The notes below the pieces were generated by a model. The model was not told the origin of the DNA, did not search any database, and saw only the letters and a list, made by a program, of their open reading frames with translations. A stretch of DNA of 64,000 bases, taken from positions 5,406,001 through 5,470,000 of the forward strand of contig OX327694.1 in the NCBI GenBank assembly GCA_946807835.1. The letters run 5' to 3'. The position numbers and the translations under genes are program-made. Below, in pieces: positions 43,386 through 55,765 of the stretch (the first letter of the stretch is position 1; the number at the start of each line of letters is the position of its first letter). Source of the stretch: Ailanthus altissimus. Lineage: Eukaryota > Streptophyta > Magnoliopsida > Sapindales > Simaroubaceae.

Positions 43386-45343
43386 TGTTAGGGTCGGTGC
43401 TTACATGTCATCCCTGAATGTACATATATTTGTGTATTTATACAAGTGTATATTCTCATTAAATCGTTAATGCCCATTTATATGGTATTATGCATGTAAC
43501 GTTGCAGACATTATAGATCTGAAGGAGTTCGGATCAGATCTAAAGGAGTTTAGATAATAGCTCATAGTTAGCCAAGTTAAAAGATATAAATGCTAAATGT
43601 TAGCACAGTTAAGTGTTAGCTAGTTATAATACTTAGCAGATCCAAGAATTGGAGCCTTGTCTGTAATGGGACATAGACCTGGGAGTATACTAGTAATTGC
43701 ATAGTTACAAGAGTTGCAATCGGATACTAGAAAATGCTAGTTGTGTAAGTATGTACTCGAATACTTGTCCCTGATCTATTTCTGCTGATACAGGTTTGTC
43801 GGTGGATACCTTTATATATAGATCAGCATATGTCGTACCTATAGGGTATAGATGATCATTCCTAGCCGACCGTGAGCTTGGAGCTCGTATTGATATATGG
43901 GTATCTAGTTAGGACTGGATATGGGACAGACTCATGAGGGCCTCCGATAGACACCCTATATAAACCATCAACGGAGGGTCCTCTCAAGTTGAGTAGTATA
44001 CGTGGTCCTTTGACCTAAGTGCCACGGTGGGCTTGTAAATAATCCATCATACTTTGGTTCCACGCATATCACATACCTTTCATAGTGTGATCGCTGGGTG
44101 TCACTGGGTATGGTCCGATGCTTATGGAGTTCGGTGTGTACAGACATAGGATCCGTCAGTTCGCATAGGGAGTTCGATATCCAGATGCTTCAAGACTGTA
44201 TCTCAGAAAATCTTGTGGCCATAAGTATCAATCCCAGAAAAAAGTTCCGTCAAGGTAGAACAATATAACAAAGGATTTTGCGCATATTATTCAGTGAGAC
44301 ACAAATCTATAGATAAGATATGGATAAGCATTAGGGGATTTGACAGTAATAATCTATATCTCCGCACATCTAGGATATCATGATAGAATGATTATATGTA
44401 TGCATTGTAACCTCAGCTTGTATGTTTCAATGCGCTGATTTGTATATCCGTGACATGTGCGTGGGACATTGGTCACGAACTCATGGAATAGTTCCATTTG
44501 ACGAGTTAAGGGTAGGACCTAGGGAGTCCTATAATATAGAGTGTACTCATTGTGCATTGGGGTAGCATGCCGAATTAAATTATTTAATTCAGTAATACTA
44601 TAAAAATGCGTGCATATCAGAATTTAAGTATTAAATACAATAATTAGTTAATAATTATTATTTACTAATTGTATAAGGGCACGTGGCGTATTGTGTACCC
44701 TCAATTAAATTTATCTAAATGTGAAATTTGGTGGGATCCACTAAGGGGTGAAATTAGTAACTATTTATGAGAGGCAAAATTGTTATTTCTTATTTTGATT
44801 ATTTAATTACTAAATAATCAAATATCTTTTTTATATTATATTATTATTTATATTATATTATATATTATATTATCATTATATTATATATATATATATATAT
44901 AAAGAAAAAGAAAGAGAAATTGAGAGCAAGGGTGTAGGAGAGGCCAAAATTTGGCCGAAAAAGAAAAAAAGAGAAAGGAGAGAAAGAAAGAAGAAAATGA
45001 AATTATTTCATTTTTCCTCTATGTCTCCAATTGAAACAATTGTGTAAATTGCTTCAAACTCTCCATTTGGAGAAAATGATATAAACACACACTCAACTAT
45101 TTTTGGGATTAAGAGTTAATCCCGGGCTGAATATCAGGTTGCTGTTTTAGCTCACCAAGCCCACCGAGTTAGTGACTAGAACTGTCCGCGAGTTGGTCTC
45201 TATGCGGACTCCGAGGAAATACATGTATAACGTTACACGTTGTGGTGAGTTCTCAAACCTTCTAATATATTAATGTGATTAATATATTTTATTTATTGTG
45301 TTTATTGCATGTGATTAATATATTAATCTTAGTTAAATTAACA
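43386..45343 (+). mobile_element. Solo LTR related to the 6434-8212 LTR
   Basis: Begins TGTTAGGGTCGGTGCTTACATG, parallel to TGTTGGAGATGGTGCTTACGTG of the first element, keeps the same word order throughout (GTACTGAACAGACTC-like and GTCCTTTGACCTAAG-like blocks), and ends TTAAATTAACA. No primer site or coding region follows, so it appears to be a solo LTR. No target duplication could be recognised. Confidence 0.65.
44826..44900. repeat. TATA/ATATT-rich microsatellite inside the solo LTR
   Basis: TTATATTATATTATT-type repeats ending in an (AT)n run near 44885-44900, absent from the other LTR copies. Confidence 0.8.
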
Positions 45344-46330
45344 TTAATTTATTTAAAAAAAAACTCCAACCTTTGCTAACATTCGTTTAAGAGATAAATA
45401 AGACTCGAATTAGAAATGGAAAAATTATCTACAAAATTGTAAATTTGCTCAAATTCATTTGTATTAAGAAAAATTTCATAACATTTGAAATAGATTTAGT
45501 ACAAATTTAGTATACAAAATTAAAATTCGAACAAATTTAAAACGAGTACAAATTTAATAAAAATTCATAGATACTCACAACGAATATTTGTGAATATTAC
45601 ATTTTTTTTTTAAAAAAATTAGAGAAAAAAAAAAGATAATACACTTATGCATTACATGCTTAGTGTGCTTAACATGCGTGTTAGGAGTGTACGTTGCTTA
45701 CTTAGCATAGACTCTTACACGTATGCTAAATGCTAAGCGCGCGATGTTGTGCACTTAACTTACGCTCTTAACATGCATGCTAAGCACTTAATAGATGCAA
45801 CATTGCGCTTTTAGCGTTCACTCTTATCACATGCTATGAATTTATTATCGAATCCGCTTAAAATTTATGAATAACTCGTTGTAAGTTTAATAATAAATAC
45901 ATATCAACTATAATAATTTTAATATTAAAATTACAAAATCGAAACAAATTTAAAAATAATTTAATATTTTATTTTTAAAAATATTCAAATGTGGAGTTAA
46001 AGAATATCCTGTCTTAGCCTGTTGATATTTCTAACTTAAACAATAATTTAATACAAAATTACATAAATTTAACCAATATATAGGTATGTTGTGTAGACAA
46101 TTATAAATCTTGAATTGGCCTTGATTCGAGTGAAAGAGGGATAAAATTATTTTTTTTATTGCATTTTTGTTTTGGAAAGAAAAAGATATTTTAAGCCTAC
46201 AATGAAAATTTATATCGAGTTGTCAAAATTCGGAAACAAAATAAAAGGAGAGTGACTAGCGCGTGTGTTCAAAAGCAAATGCAATTAAAGCGCGACGAGA
46301 ACGGCAAAAATGGCCGAATTGCGGGGCTCA
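45344..46330. other. AT-rich intergenic stretch with short degenerate repeats
   Basis: No ORF of interest. Between about 45650 and 45840, words such as CTTAACATGC, GCTAAGC and CTCTTACAC recur in direct and inverted order over 190 bases, giving a locally GC-richer, hairpin-prone patch. Confidence 0.5.
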
Positions 46331-46460
46331 AATTACACGTCAGGAGCACCAAATCAGGCACAGATCACGTGTATTCAGTCTCCACCTTTGAACCAGATCA
46401 AGCCACGTAAGCGAATCGGAATCTCGAACTACTGACCTGCCACGTGGAATCACGTCACGA
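46331..46460 (+). promoter_or_regulatory. Cluster of ACGT-core elements (two perfect G-boxes) upstream of the BBX gene
   Basis: Five ACGT cores fall within 120 bases: 46337, 46367, 46405, 46442 and 46452. Two are perfect palindromic CACGTG G-boxes (46366-46371 and 46441-46446), and another CACGTC lies near 46655. They are 600-710 bases upstream of the ATG. G-boxes bind bZIP (HY5, ABF) and bHLH (PIF) factors; regulation of this gene by them is inference. Confidence 0.6.
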
Positions 46461-47048
46461 TCAGAACGGAAATTTTTTTTTTAAAAAAAAAAACCCTAAT
46501 CAGAACCGAGGAAACAGAGTCAAGCCCAACTTGCCAAAGCAAATTGAGCGTTTATGTACAGACCACAGAAGAAGTTGCTCCCTCGTAAGCCGACACCTGG
46601 CAACATACTCAACCACAGCCTTTCGGCTTGGTGGCGTGCTCTCGCCAACCCCCCCACGTCCTCTGTGTGTGCTTCTGCTACTGTACTAGAATTTCGGAGT
46701 TAAATGACAATAATACCCCTACATCAAAACCAAGTTTGAATAACTATTTTTCCGTACTTATTCTCTCATCTAAAATTACAATTTTCAGTTGAATGTACAA
46801 TAGTAAATTGAACCGTAGCCGTCCGTAGACAACCGGACAGAAACGTAAACCCATGAAGGGTAATTTCGTGATTTGTGGCAAAAAGCAAGCCTGTTACTAA
46901 AAACAACTCCAACTTGCCGAACCATCTTTCCTTCTCTCACAGTGCGATCAGATAAGAGAAAATTCCAACAAACTAAAGACAGATAAAATAAGATTCCGAG
47001 AAAGTGAAAGAAAAGCATTGAAGACAACTGGAAATAGAGCCACAAGAG

Positions 47049-47804
47049 ATGAAGAAGTGCGAGCTGTGCAAGTTACAGGCGAGAACGTACTGCGAATCGG
47101 ACCTGGCGAGCCTTTGCTGGGACTGTGACGCCACGGTTCACGCGGCCAACTTTCTAGTCGCCAGGCACTCTCGAACCCTCCTCTGCCACGTGTGCCACTC
47201 GTTAACTCCTTGGAAAGCCTCCGGCGAAAAGCTTGGACACGCGGTCTCCGTCTGCCAGCGTTGCATCAACGGCCAGGAAGAAGCGAGCCGAGAAACTAAC
47301 GGTGACGATAACGAAGATGACGTCGACGAAGACGATGACGATGAGGAGATGGAGATGGAGATGGAGATGGAGATGGAGGAGGAGGAGGAGGAGGGAGAGA
47401 ATCAGGTGGTGCCGTGGTCCACCGTGACGGCAACGCCGCCACCAGCGTCGAGCTCTTCCAGCAGTGAAGAGGTTTCTGATTGTGTTAACGTGTTTTCGCT
47501 GAAACGACGTCGTGAAAACGCGTCAGATCTTCAATCTCAGGTATTCTATTTATTCTGAAAAATATTTTTGCTTCTTTATTATTTAATCGACGGTGAAGAT
47601 TTACTTGTTGTTAATGTACGGTAGGATGATCATAACGGTAACTCGTCCGTACGGAAAAAAGGTAAGGAGTTGTTGACGGCACAGGCGGCTTCTGTCGACT
47701 CACAGAATTATTTGCAGGAACAGGAAACGGAACGTTACGGCTCGAAATCCACGGCGAGCATTGTTGAGCCGCTGAAGAGATTTCTGAATCAGCGAGATGA
47801 ATGA
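47049..47804 (+). CDS. B-box zinc-finger protein, BBX28/29 type (223 aa, 2 exons)
   Basis: Exons 47049-47540 and 47625-47804, with an 84-base GT-AG intron at phase 0; 672 nt in frame. The N-terminus holds one complete B-box with all ligands: C4, C7, C15, D18, C23, C26, H31, H40. A vestigial second one follows (C46, C49, C69, C72 only). The LLCHVC...TPWKASG junction is typical of the single-B-box BBX28/BBX29 subgroup, which act as nuclear regulators of light signalling and flowering by complexing with other factors rather than through a CCT domain (family knowledge). No CCT domain is present. A long acidic run at residues 86-117 includes (EM)5 and E6 encoded by a GAGATG hexanucleotide repeat and probably varies in length. 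The conserved-looking C-terminus is IVEPLKRFLNQRDE. Which of BBX28 or BBX29 is the orthologue cannot be settled. Confidence 0.88.
47346..47398 (+). repeat. GAGATG/GGA coding microsatellite in the BBX gene
   Basis: Five GAGATG hexamers followed by GAG/GGAG units encode the Met-Glu and poly-Glu tract. The repeat is in frame, so length changes add or remove Glu-Met pairs without a frameshift. Confidence 0.85.
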
Positions 47805-48164
47805 TGTGAATTCGTGGGGGTATCGTAGCCGTCCGATTTGAGTTTAGATTTGGGAAATTTTTGGATGACCTGTTCCTAACTAATTGACCTTGATTTTGAC
47901 CAAATTTATATATTTACGTTTGTATTAACAGAAGATATCATATTTTATTTCTCTCTTAAGATTCGTAGGAAATCACAATTTTCATTCTAAAGTGTGTCGT
48001 GTATTTTGATTATCCACTCATTGTCATGACGTGTTTTTAAAATTTTCTTGGACCATATGGGTTTTTTTTTTTCTGTGGGAAATTATACTACAAATGTAAA
48101 AAGATTTCTATGCTAACAATATCTGTTGTTGGTTGATTGTACAGACGGTGAAAAATTGAAGTGT

Positions 48165-48240
48165 CCCGCAAAGATGGGTTAAGTGGTAAGAGCGCCCATT
48201 CAGTCTAATCTGACCATGGTTAAGGTTTTAGGAGAATTTT
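48165..48240 (+). repeat. tRNA-like/SINE-head fragment
   Basis: GGTTAAGTGGTAAGAGCGCC resembles an RNA polymerase III A box, and CATGGTTAAGGTTTT is a decayed B box about 30 bases on. There is no full cloverleaf and no tail, so this is not called as a tRNA gene. Confidence 0.35.
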
Positions 48241-48329
48241 TTAAAAATGGTCTCTATTTTTAAATTATTTTTTTTACTCACAAATGAATGGAGGTATATT
48301 TTTTCTTTTTATAAAATTTTTTTAAATCT

Positions 48330-49560
48330 CGCTCTAAAATTATATTATAAAAAATAATTAGATTATAAAAAAATAAGTAAAAAAATTATAGATTGTATTG
48401 AGTGAAGTTTCAAATAGATAAATTGTATTGTACAGTTATAGAGAGAAATAAAGTTAATGAGATTGAAAATTTAAAAAAATCTAAAAATTAAAGAAATTTG
48501 AAACCGATCAATCAAGAAAAATTTCATAGATCAGTAATAATATATCTAAATAAATTTTAATAAATAATAAATAGAAAAAGAAAGTCATTGCACTGCACAA
48601 ATCATTTTTTGCAGTCAATTTTTGCACGCCAAAATAGTTTTGTGAAATTTTTCTTTAATACATTAATTTTTAAATTTTTAAAATTTTTTAAAATTCTTTT
48701 AAAAAATTTTAATCTCACTTTATTTTTCTCCCTAACTTTATTATAACGCAATTTTTTTTATCATAATACAATTCGCTCATCTTTCATCTATTTTACTCAT
48801 AATTTTTTTTTTTTTAAATATCCTTTAAAGAGTATAAATTTTAGTTCTATTACTATGGCTAAACAATAAAATGACTTAAAAAATATGGATTATTTAAATT
48901 TCCTGATTTTAGTTGCTTTTATTAATTTTCAACTAGATAATACATTTAATTTAATATTTTTAAGAGCATTTTTAGTTTTGACTCTTACATTAGTGTGCTA
49001 GTCGTTTCAAATGTGTGAGTTCAATGAGTAGAATGTTCTCCGCTCGATATAGGGTTAATTAAGGGTGAAAAAAAATTGAATCAGACCGACTGAATCAAAT
49101 CGATCTAATTTGGTTAGATTGTGTCTTGATTGGTTTAATTTTTAATTTTATATTTTAAAAAATTAAATTTTTGGTTTAATTTTTTATTTAAACTTTTGAA
49201 CGAGAATTGAACCATAAAATTAAATTTAAAAAATATGAAGAAAAATACATATGACACATTAAGAATATAACTAAAATTTAAAAATCGAACTAAATTAAAT
49301 TAATTAATGTTAAAAGTGTGCTTAATTTGGATCCATCTAAAATTGAAATTTTAAAATGAGAATTGGACTAAATCGAACTGGTTCAGTTCGATTCACACCT
49401 CATCAATTCAATTCTTAGTTAAATTTTTTGAAAACTGATCATTTAAATTCATTTTTTTATTTCAATTCAAAAATTTAACCAAACTGAAAATACTTACCCT
49501 TAAAATTAACTCCCCTTTATAATTATTTTGTATCACTCAAAAAAAAATCAATCTCATTAA
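48330..49560 (+). repeat. Tandem segmental duplication, copy 1
   Basis: Collinear with 49561-50825. Anchors: ATAATTAGAT at 48354 and 49561, AAGGGTGAAA at 49061 and 50335, AACTCCCCTTTATAATTA at about 49508 and 50773. Inside, 48340-48830 is a fold-back (MITE-like) sequence whose arms share GAGAAATAAAGT and its complement. 49060-49505 is a GGTTTAATT-rich element with AAGGGTGAAA...TACCCTT ends of hAT type. Confidence 0.75.
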
Positions 49561-50825
49561 ATAATTAGATTATAAGTAAAATAAAAAAGAAAAAAAAATA
49601 TTATATTGTAGTGAAATTGTAGAGAGATAAATTGTATTGTAGCGAACTTGTAAAGAGAAATAAAATGAATGAAATTAAAAATTTTAAAAGATCTAAAAAT
49701 TTAAGAAATTTGAAACCAACAGATCAAGAAAATTTTCACGGATCATTAATAATATATATAAATAACTTTTAAAAAATAAAATAAAAAAGTCCTTGCACAT
49801 GCGTATATTATTTCTTGGAGTCATTTTTTGTATGTCAGAAATGGTCATGTGAAATTTTTTTTCTAATACACCAATTTTTAGATTTTTTAAATCTTTTTAA
49901 AAAAATTTCAATCTCACTTTATTTTTCTCCCTAACTTTAACACAATATTTATTATAATACAATTTACTCATCTTTCATTTATTTTACTCACAAATCTTTT
50001 TTTTTACAATCTTATTTTAGAGTATAAATTTAATGGAGAGAGAAAATATAAGAAAGGTATATAATTGTCTAGTTGTTCATTTATTGACTATAAAATGTTA
50101 ATCCTATTATTTGTGGCTAAACAATAAAATGACTTAAAAAATATGGATCATTTCTAAAAAAAAGAAGAAAAAAAAAACTCCTGATTTTATTTGCTTTTAC
50201 TAATTTTCAACAAGATAATACATTTAATATTATATTTTTAAGAGTATTTCTAGTTTCCACTCTTACATCGATAGAGTCTCTTCAAATATGTGAGTTCAAT
50301 GGGTAGGATATTCTCACTTGATATAGAATTAATTAAGGGTGAAAGAAAATTAAATCGAATCAACTAAATCAAACCGACCAAGTTTGATTTGATTGTGTCT
50401 TGGTTGGTATAATTTTTAGTTCTATATTTTAGAAAATAAAAAATTCAGTTTATTTTTTTATTCAAACTTTCGAACCGAAAATGGAATTGTGAAATTGAAT
50501 TTAAAAAAAAATACATGTGGCATTTTAAGAATAAAACCAAAATCCAAGAATCAAACTAAATTAAACCAATCAATGCAAGTAAGCCTGATTTGGGTTCATT
50601 TAAAATTAAAATTTTAAAATAAGAATCAAATTAAATTAAACTGGTTCAATTCGATTCAATATCTCATCGATTCAATTCTCAATTGAATTTTTTAAAAACC
50701 GATCAATCAAATTCAATTCTTGTTTTCTATCAAACAACTGAACTGAATTTAAAATATCCACCCCTTCAAATTAACTCCCCTTTATAATTATTTTGTATCA
50801 CTAAAAAAAAATTCAATCTCATCAA
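49561..50825 (+). repeat. Tandem segmental duplication, copy 2
   Basis: Same internal order as copy 1, with about 65 extra bases near 50030-50095 and many substitutions, so the duplication is old. No coding content. Confidence 0.75.
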
Positions 50826-53800
50826 ATTCTTTTTTATAAAGTAATTGACATCCGTTGAGGTTAGTCAAATAGTGCCTTACAATAATTTACCCTCGTGGGA
50901 TTATTAATAATAGATGACGTTTGTATAGTTTGTAATGAAATATGAACATCATTAATAATAGATGGGAATGATATAAGGAAATGTAAACTAATAGCTCTTA
51001 TTTTAAATTTAAATTTTTTATAATTATAAAATTAAAATACAATCTTCAATAATTATAAAGTTAAAATTGAGACCGTTTTATCTATGAATCATATTTTGTC
51101 TTTCTCCCACTATTTTATTTTAAAACTCACTCAAATAATATTTTAAAAATTTTGAGTTTAAAAATAAGTAAATAGAGTATTTGAATACTAATATTTTGAA
51201 GCTTAGAAATTAAAAAGATCAATTCAAAAATAAAATTTTTAAAAATTAGTTAAAAAAATAAAATCGGAGTAAAAAAAAAAAGGCTAAAAGTATTCACGTC
51301 ATGCGTTCATTTTTTTTTTAATTCACTGTATCTTTTAATCGATACACTTTATTTCTTCTCTATTATATCACAATACATTATCACTATATTTTTATACTTA
51401 TTATTTTATAAATTAAACACAAAAAAATTAAAAATATATTATGAAACAATAAAATTTTAAATTATGTTATTAATAAAAATTATTTCATTTATTTATTATA
51501 TTTTTAATTAATAAAAATTAGTTAAATAATTTTTTATTATAAAAAAGTATCACCTTTAAAATAATGCTCATGATCAATGAACAAATTTTGATGTATTGTA
51601 TGTGGTGTGCATTATTTTTTGAATTTGGTTATTATGTTAAAGTTGATCTGGTGAATCATAGAAAGGCAGCGGTGGTGCAGAGAGCAGGGAAGATATTCAT
51701 TCACCTTTAGCCTTTAGGAATGGCTTTCTATTTGATTGAAAGAAAGAAGGGAGGTGGTGGGATGGGATGATGATCACTCTCCAGAGAGACAGATGCGTCA
51801 GGACTCAGGCGTCAGATAAAATGGCAAGGCCAATATTAAAACACGTATTGTAACTATGCAACTCACCATCACCCATCAGCCTTAGCTTAACTGGAGACCT
51901 CGAAGACTGCATGTGGTTTTGCTTTCGACGTACACTTCCATGTTTTTACAATGTGTAGAATCACATTCATTCATTGCCCTTAGCCTCACAACACACAAAG
52001 CGAATCAATCCCACAAAATATTTGCCAAAAGCAGCTACTATACGTAGCAAGAAAATAAAAAGATAAAAATGACTCGTGAATTTTTGTCTCACCTATCTTT
52101 AATAATTGCTTAACTTAGCCCTGGTTCTTCACCGGGTATGATAATCTCGAACCCACTTAGGATTTGAGTTTGTTGTGACTGTTACTATTAGGCTTCCATT
52201 GCTTTTGTAGTTTCTGGTGTGGGTTAGCTTATTAATTTGAGTTATTTTAAATTAATCACATCGGTTGGGGAGATATTTATCTATTTTAATTGTTTCCTGA
52301 TCAAATATCTGGAGCGTATGGCCACGACCTCCACCAAGAGTTCAATTCAACCAAAGATTAGTAATTTTTTTTCCTACTTTATTTTGTCTTGAAAGGTACG
52401 TATTAAAGTTATATCCTGCAGTCACATCAACTTGAAAGCTCACAATCTGAAACACAAGATAGACTGACATCGACCTTGGAGAATTTGTGGCTGAGGCAAC
52501 ACATCCTGTCATCACCGAAGGCTTAGTCTAAGCACTTTTTATTTTTATAGAAAGCAGAATCGTTTAGCGGTTCTAATTAAGGATTCTTTGGGTTTGAAAT
52601 AATAAAGAAAGATCACATGGGTGAGAAGAAAAAGTTATCAAGTGGGGGCTCTTGTAATTTTTGTGGTGGAGATTTGTTCAGTACTTTTGAGGAAGCAACT
52701 TTTTGTGTGGTGAAAATTGCATTGCTTCTGTAAACTTCTTAACAATTTGATATTATGGAGGTTTACTGAATGATCTTATTCTTAGGATTCTGCTGACCTA
52801 ACCATAGCCTTCACCATTCCGAAATTGACTCCACCATTTTATGCAACCCATTTTTATATTCCTGTTCCACAATCAACGACGAGCATTCCTTTGATGCCTC
52901 ATTCTTCAATTGGTGAATTGTGAGGCACTTCTTATGGGAACTAGTCTCTATAAACCCATTTTATTTAACATAATGGGACTTGCTTGTATGATTGGATAAG
53001 TATATACAATTTATTTTTATAATCATGAGTTAGTACATATTAATTATGGGATTAGTTAGGGACCTACAAAATTTCAATCATAACACAATGCATATATTCA
53101 TAATGGGTTGATTGTAACATGACCCATTATCTGATTTTTGTAGTTATCCTGATGAGAAAAAAAAAAAAGGGCTGTGTCCCGATCTTGGCATTTGGCAAAG
53201 TAGATTGGCATTACAACTTTATATTATCTTATCCTGAATTATGACATGTCATGTGATGCTTCTTTCTTCTACCAGCGCCACTCTTTATTCATTTGTCCAT
53301 GGAAGCTACAGTTGCATGCAGAGACCAAAAGATTTTGTAGTTGGTCCAAATTTGGAATGAGATGCCACGTTACCCATCAACTTGTGAATGTTATTTGGCC
53401 TTAGTCCCGTGGATAAATACTACAAAATTATAACCTTTCCTACCACCGTTAAGGATTTCTTTTGGTATCCTGAACTGTTTTAAATTGAAAGGATATAATT
53501 TTTTAAAATTAATAAATAAATGTTTAAAAATAGTTATGATTTAAAGGTTGTAAATTTTTATAATAAAAAATTATTTAATTAATTTTTATTAACAAAAAGA
53601 TATGATTAGATAAAATTACCTTTATTAATAAAAAAATTCAAAATTAAATGATGAACATAACTCAAAATTCTCTACACCTTTTCCGCGGCACAAAAGCGAG
53701 GCATAACTTGTAACCATATTATTAGGATGCTGCCTCGACTTTATTCTCCAGTTTTTTTATTTATCAAATTTTACTTAATTTAAATCATTTTTTTGGTCAT

Positions 53801-54670
53801 TTTTACTTAAATTTACCAAATTTTTAACTTAAACTACTCTAAATGTACCCGTTTTAATTAATTTTAAAGTGTGTTTTAAATTAAAATTTTAAATAACTTG
53901 TAACAAAGATACAAAAATACTTTAAAGGTAAAATGATCTGAAAATCAAGTATTTAACTAATAAAATTTATAAATATATTAAAAAATTAAAATAAATTTTT
54001 GCTTAAAAAAAATGGCTATTTTAAACATTTTCCATGAATCTTTACCAAATAGTTAAACTATTTTGCATTTAGATTTAAACAGAATACAATAACACCAAAA
54101 GGACCCCAAGAAGCATATTAAGAGAGAGAGAAACAAAAATTGCCACCTAAAAAATGAGGACTGCCGGGTGACATAGGCGTGCTGAATTCAATGGTCATCT
54201 AAAATAAACAAATAAGTTAATAATGTCAACCAAGATTAGGAATGCATCCACATTGTTTCATCTTCCCCAAAAAAATATCATATATTAAGGAGCACATTTG
54301 ACACCATCCACTCATCATCGTCGGTCAAAAATAAAGGCAACCATCTTGAATCCTACTTAAATTTGCATATTCGGGCATATTCTCATCTCAGCCACGTTAA
54401 CATGAATTGGTAAAGCCATAAGCTACGTAAAAAACCATTAATGTTCAGGCACATAGACAATTCCATTGGAGTCGATGAGCAGTACTTAATTTTGCATCTA
54501 CCATCTTCTAAATCTGGGCTACTACTCTTAACAGAAATCACTTGAACACCAGTGAATAAATATATATTGGTCAGACAAGATCTTTTAACAAAAAGAGGCT
54601 TTCATTTATTATTATTGAGTGAGAAAATGTTTTTCTTCCTTTCGAGGTTATATTGAAGCGAAGAATCTTA
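50826..54670. other. Gene-poor AT-rich region
   Basis: No ORF above 60 codons with any motif. About 51650-53400 is less AT-rich than its surroundings and could hold a non-coding transcript or the relic of a lost gene, but nothing recognisable remains. 53500-54060 is simple AT-rich sequence. Confidence 0.4.
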
Positions 54671-54679
54671 AATTCAATT

Positions 54680-55520
54680 TAGAATTCTAACTTTCTTACG
54701 CAATAGAATAACCTATTAATCAAGTAAAATGGTAAGAATTTAAAACAGAAAACAAAAGAGCACAACACAATCTTACGTGGTTCGGTTAATTGCCTACGTT
54801 CACGGTGGATCTAAGGATCATAACCTTTCTTATTAACTCCTTTGAGATATTACAAGAAAAATCTAATTTGAAGAACCCTAAAAATGACCTAATGTTTAGT
54901 GAACCTTTATTCTACCATGAATAATGATCACCCAAACGACGGTCTCACCCTAGCGCACACAAGCACTTAGTATCTACCTAATTCTTCCCCTTCTCTTAGA
55001 TTCTCTCTTAATGCTTAATCTCAACTAAAGGGTTTACAAGTGTTTATATAGGGTATATTTCGTGCCTACTAACCATATTTTTTGTTGGAGTAAGAGTCTA
55101 CTTGTTTTGGAAGTTCAAAACTTCCCAAAACTTGAAATCCCGAACCAAAATGAACTTCTAACACGTTTAGCGCCGCGGCACTGGGCATTATCCCGCCTAT
55201 CCCCGCGGCGCTGGGGACCCAGCACTACGGCGCTAGGTTGTTGTCTTGGGTGCCGCGGCGCTCGGCCATGGGCATCGCAATGCTCAGCCCTGACAGCACC
55301 TATCCCATGTTTTCTTGCTTCCTTCACTTATTTGAGTTCCCTTTCGCTTCTCCCTTCGTGTCCCATACATCCTAAACTTCTCCATACGCGTCTCACATAT
55401 TCTAAACTTTTTGTGACTCTCTATTTTGATATTCATTTCAATTTTTATCCAATCAAAATTATTAAATCACTAATTTTTCAATAATTATCAAATACAAAAA
55501 CAGCTCAAGTTCCTAAGGGT
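54680..55520. repeat. LTR-like remnant with a GC-rich patch
   Basis: Contains CTTACGTGGTTCGGTTAATT followed by CCTACGTTCACGG, wording common in plant Copia LTRs. A GC-rich block at 55170-55280 repeats GCCGCGGCGCT-like words. The ORFs over it are not genes. Borders are unresolved. Confidence 0.4.
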
Positions 55521-55765
55521 TGAATATCCCATTACTGAAAGCTATAGTGATAAACAACAGTATTCATAAAGAGAGGTGAAACAAATTCATAAGAAGAAAA
55601 CCTATCTAATGTTTATCACTATTCATACATATAGTGTTGAATAGTGATAAACAACACTATTCAACACTATATCTATACAGAGAGATACAGTGATAAACAA
55701 CAAAACTCTCCCATTACTGAAACAAATTCATAAGAAAACCTACCTACTGATAAATCACAGCATCG

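Noticed and set aside
47233..47427. Arg/Trp-rich alternative frame in the BBX gene
   Set aside because: Frame-shifted reading of the GAGATG repeat inside the genuine B-box protein.
48165..48240. tRNA gene
   Set aside because: Only A-box-like and weak B-box-like words; the acceptor and anticodon stems do not pair.
55062..55484. 140-codon + strand ORF and its - strand partner at 55115-55327
   Set aside because: Lies over a GC-rich repeat patch in an LTR-like remnant; low-complexity and without any domain.
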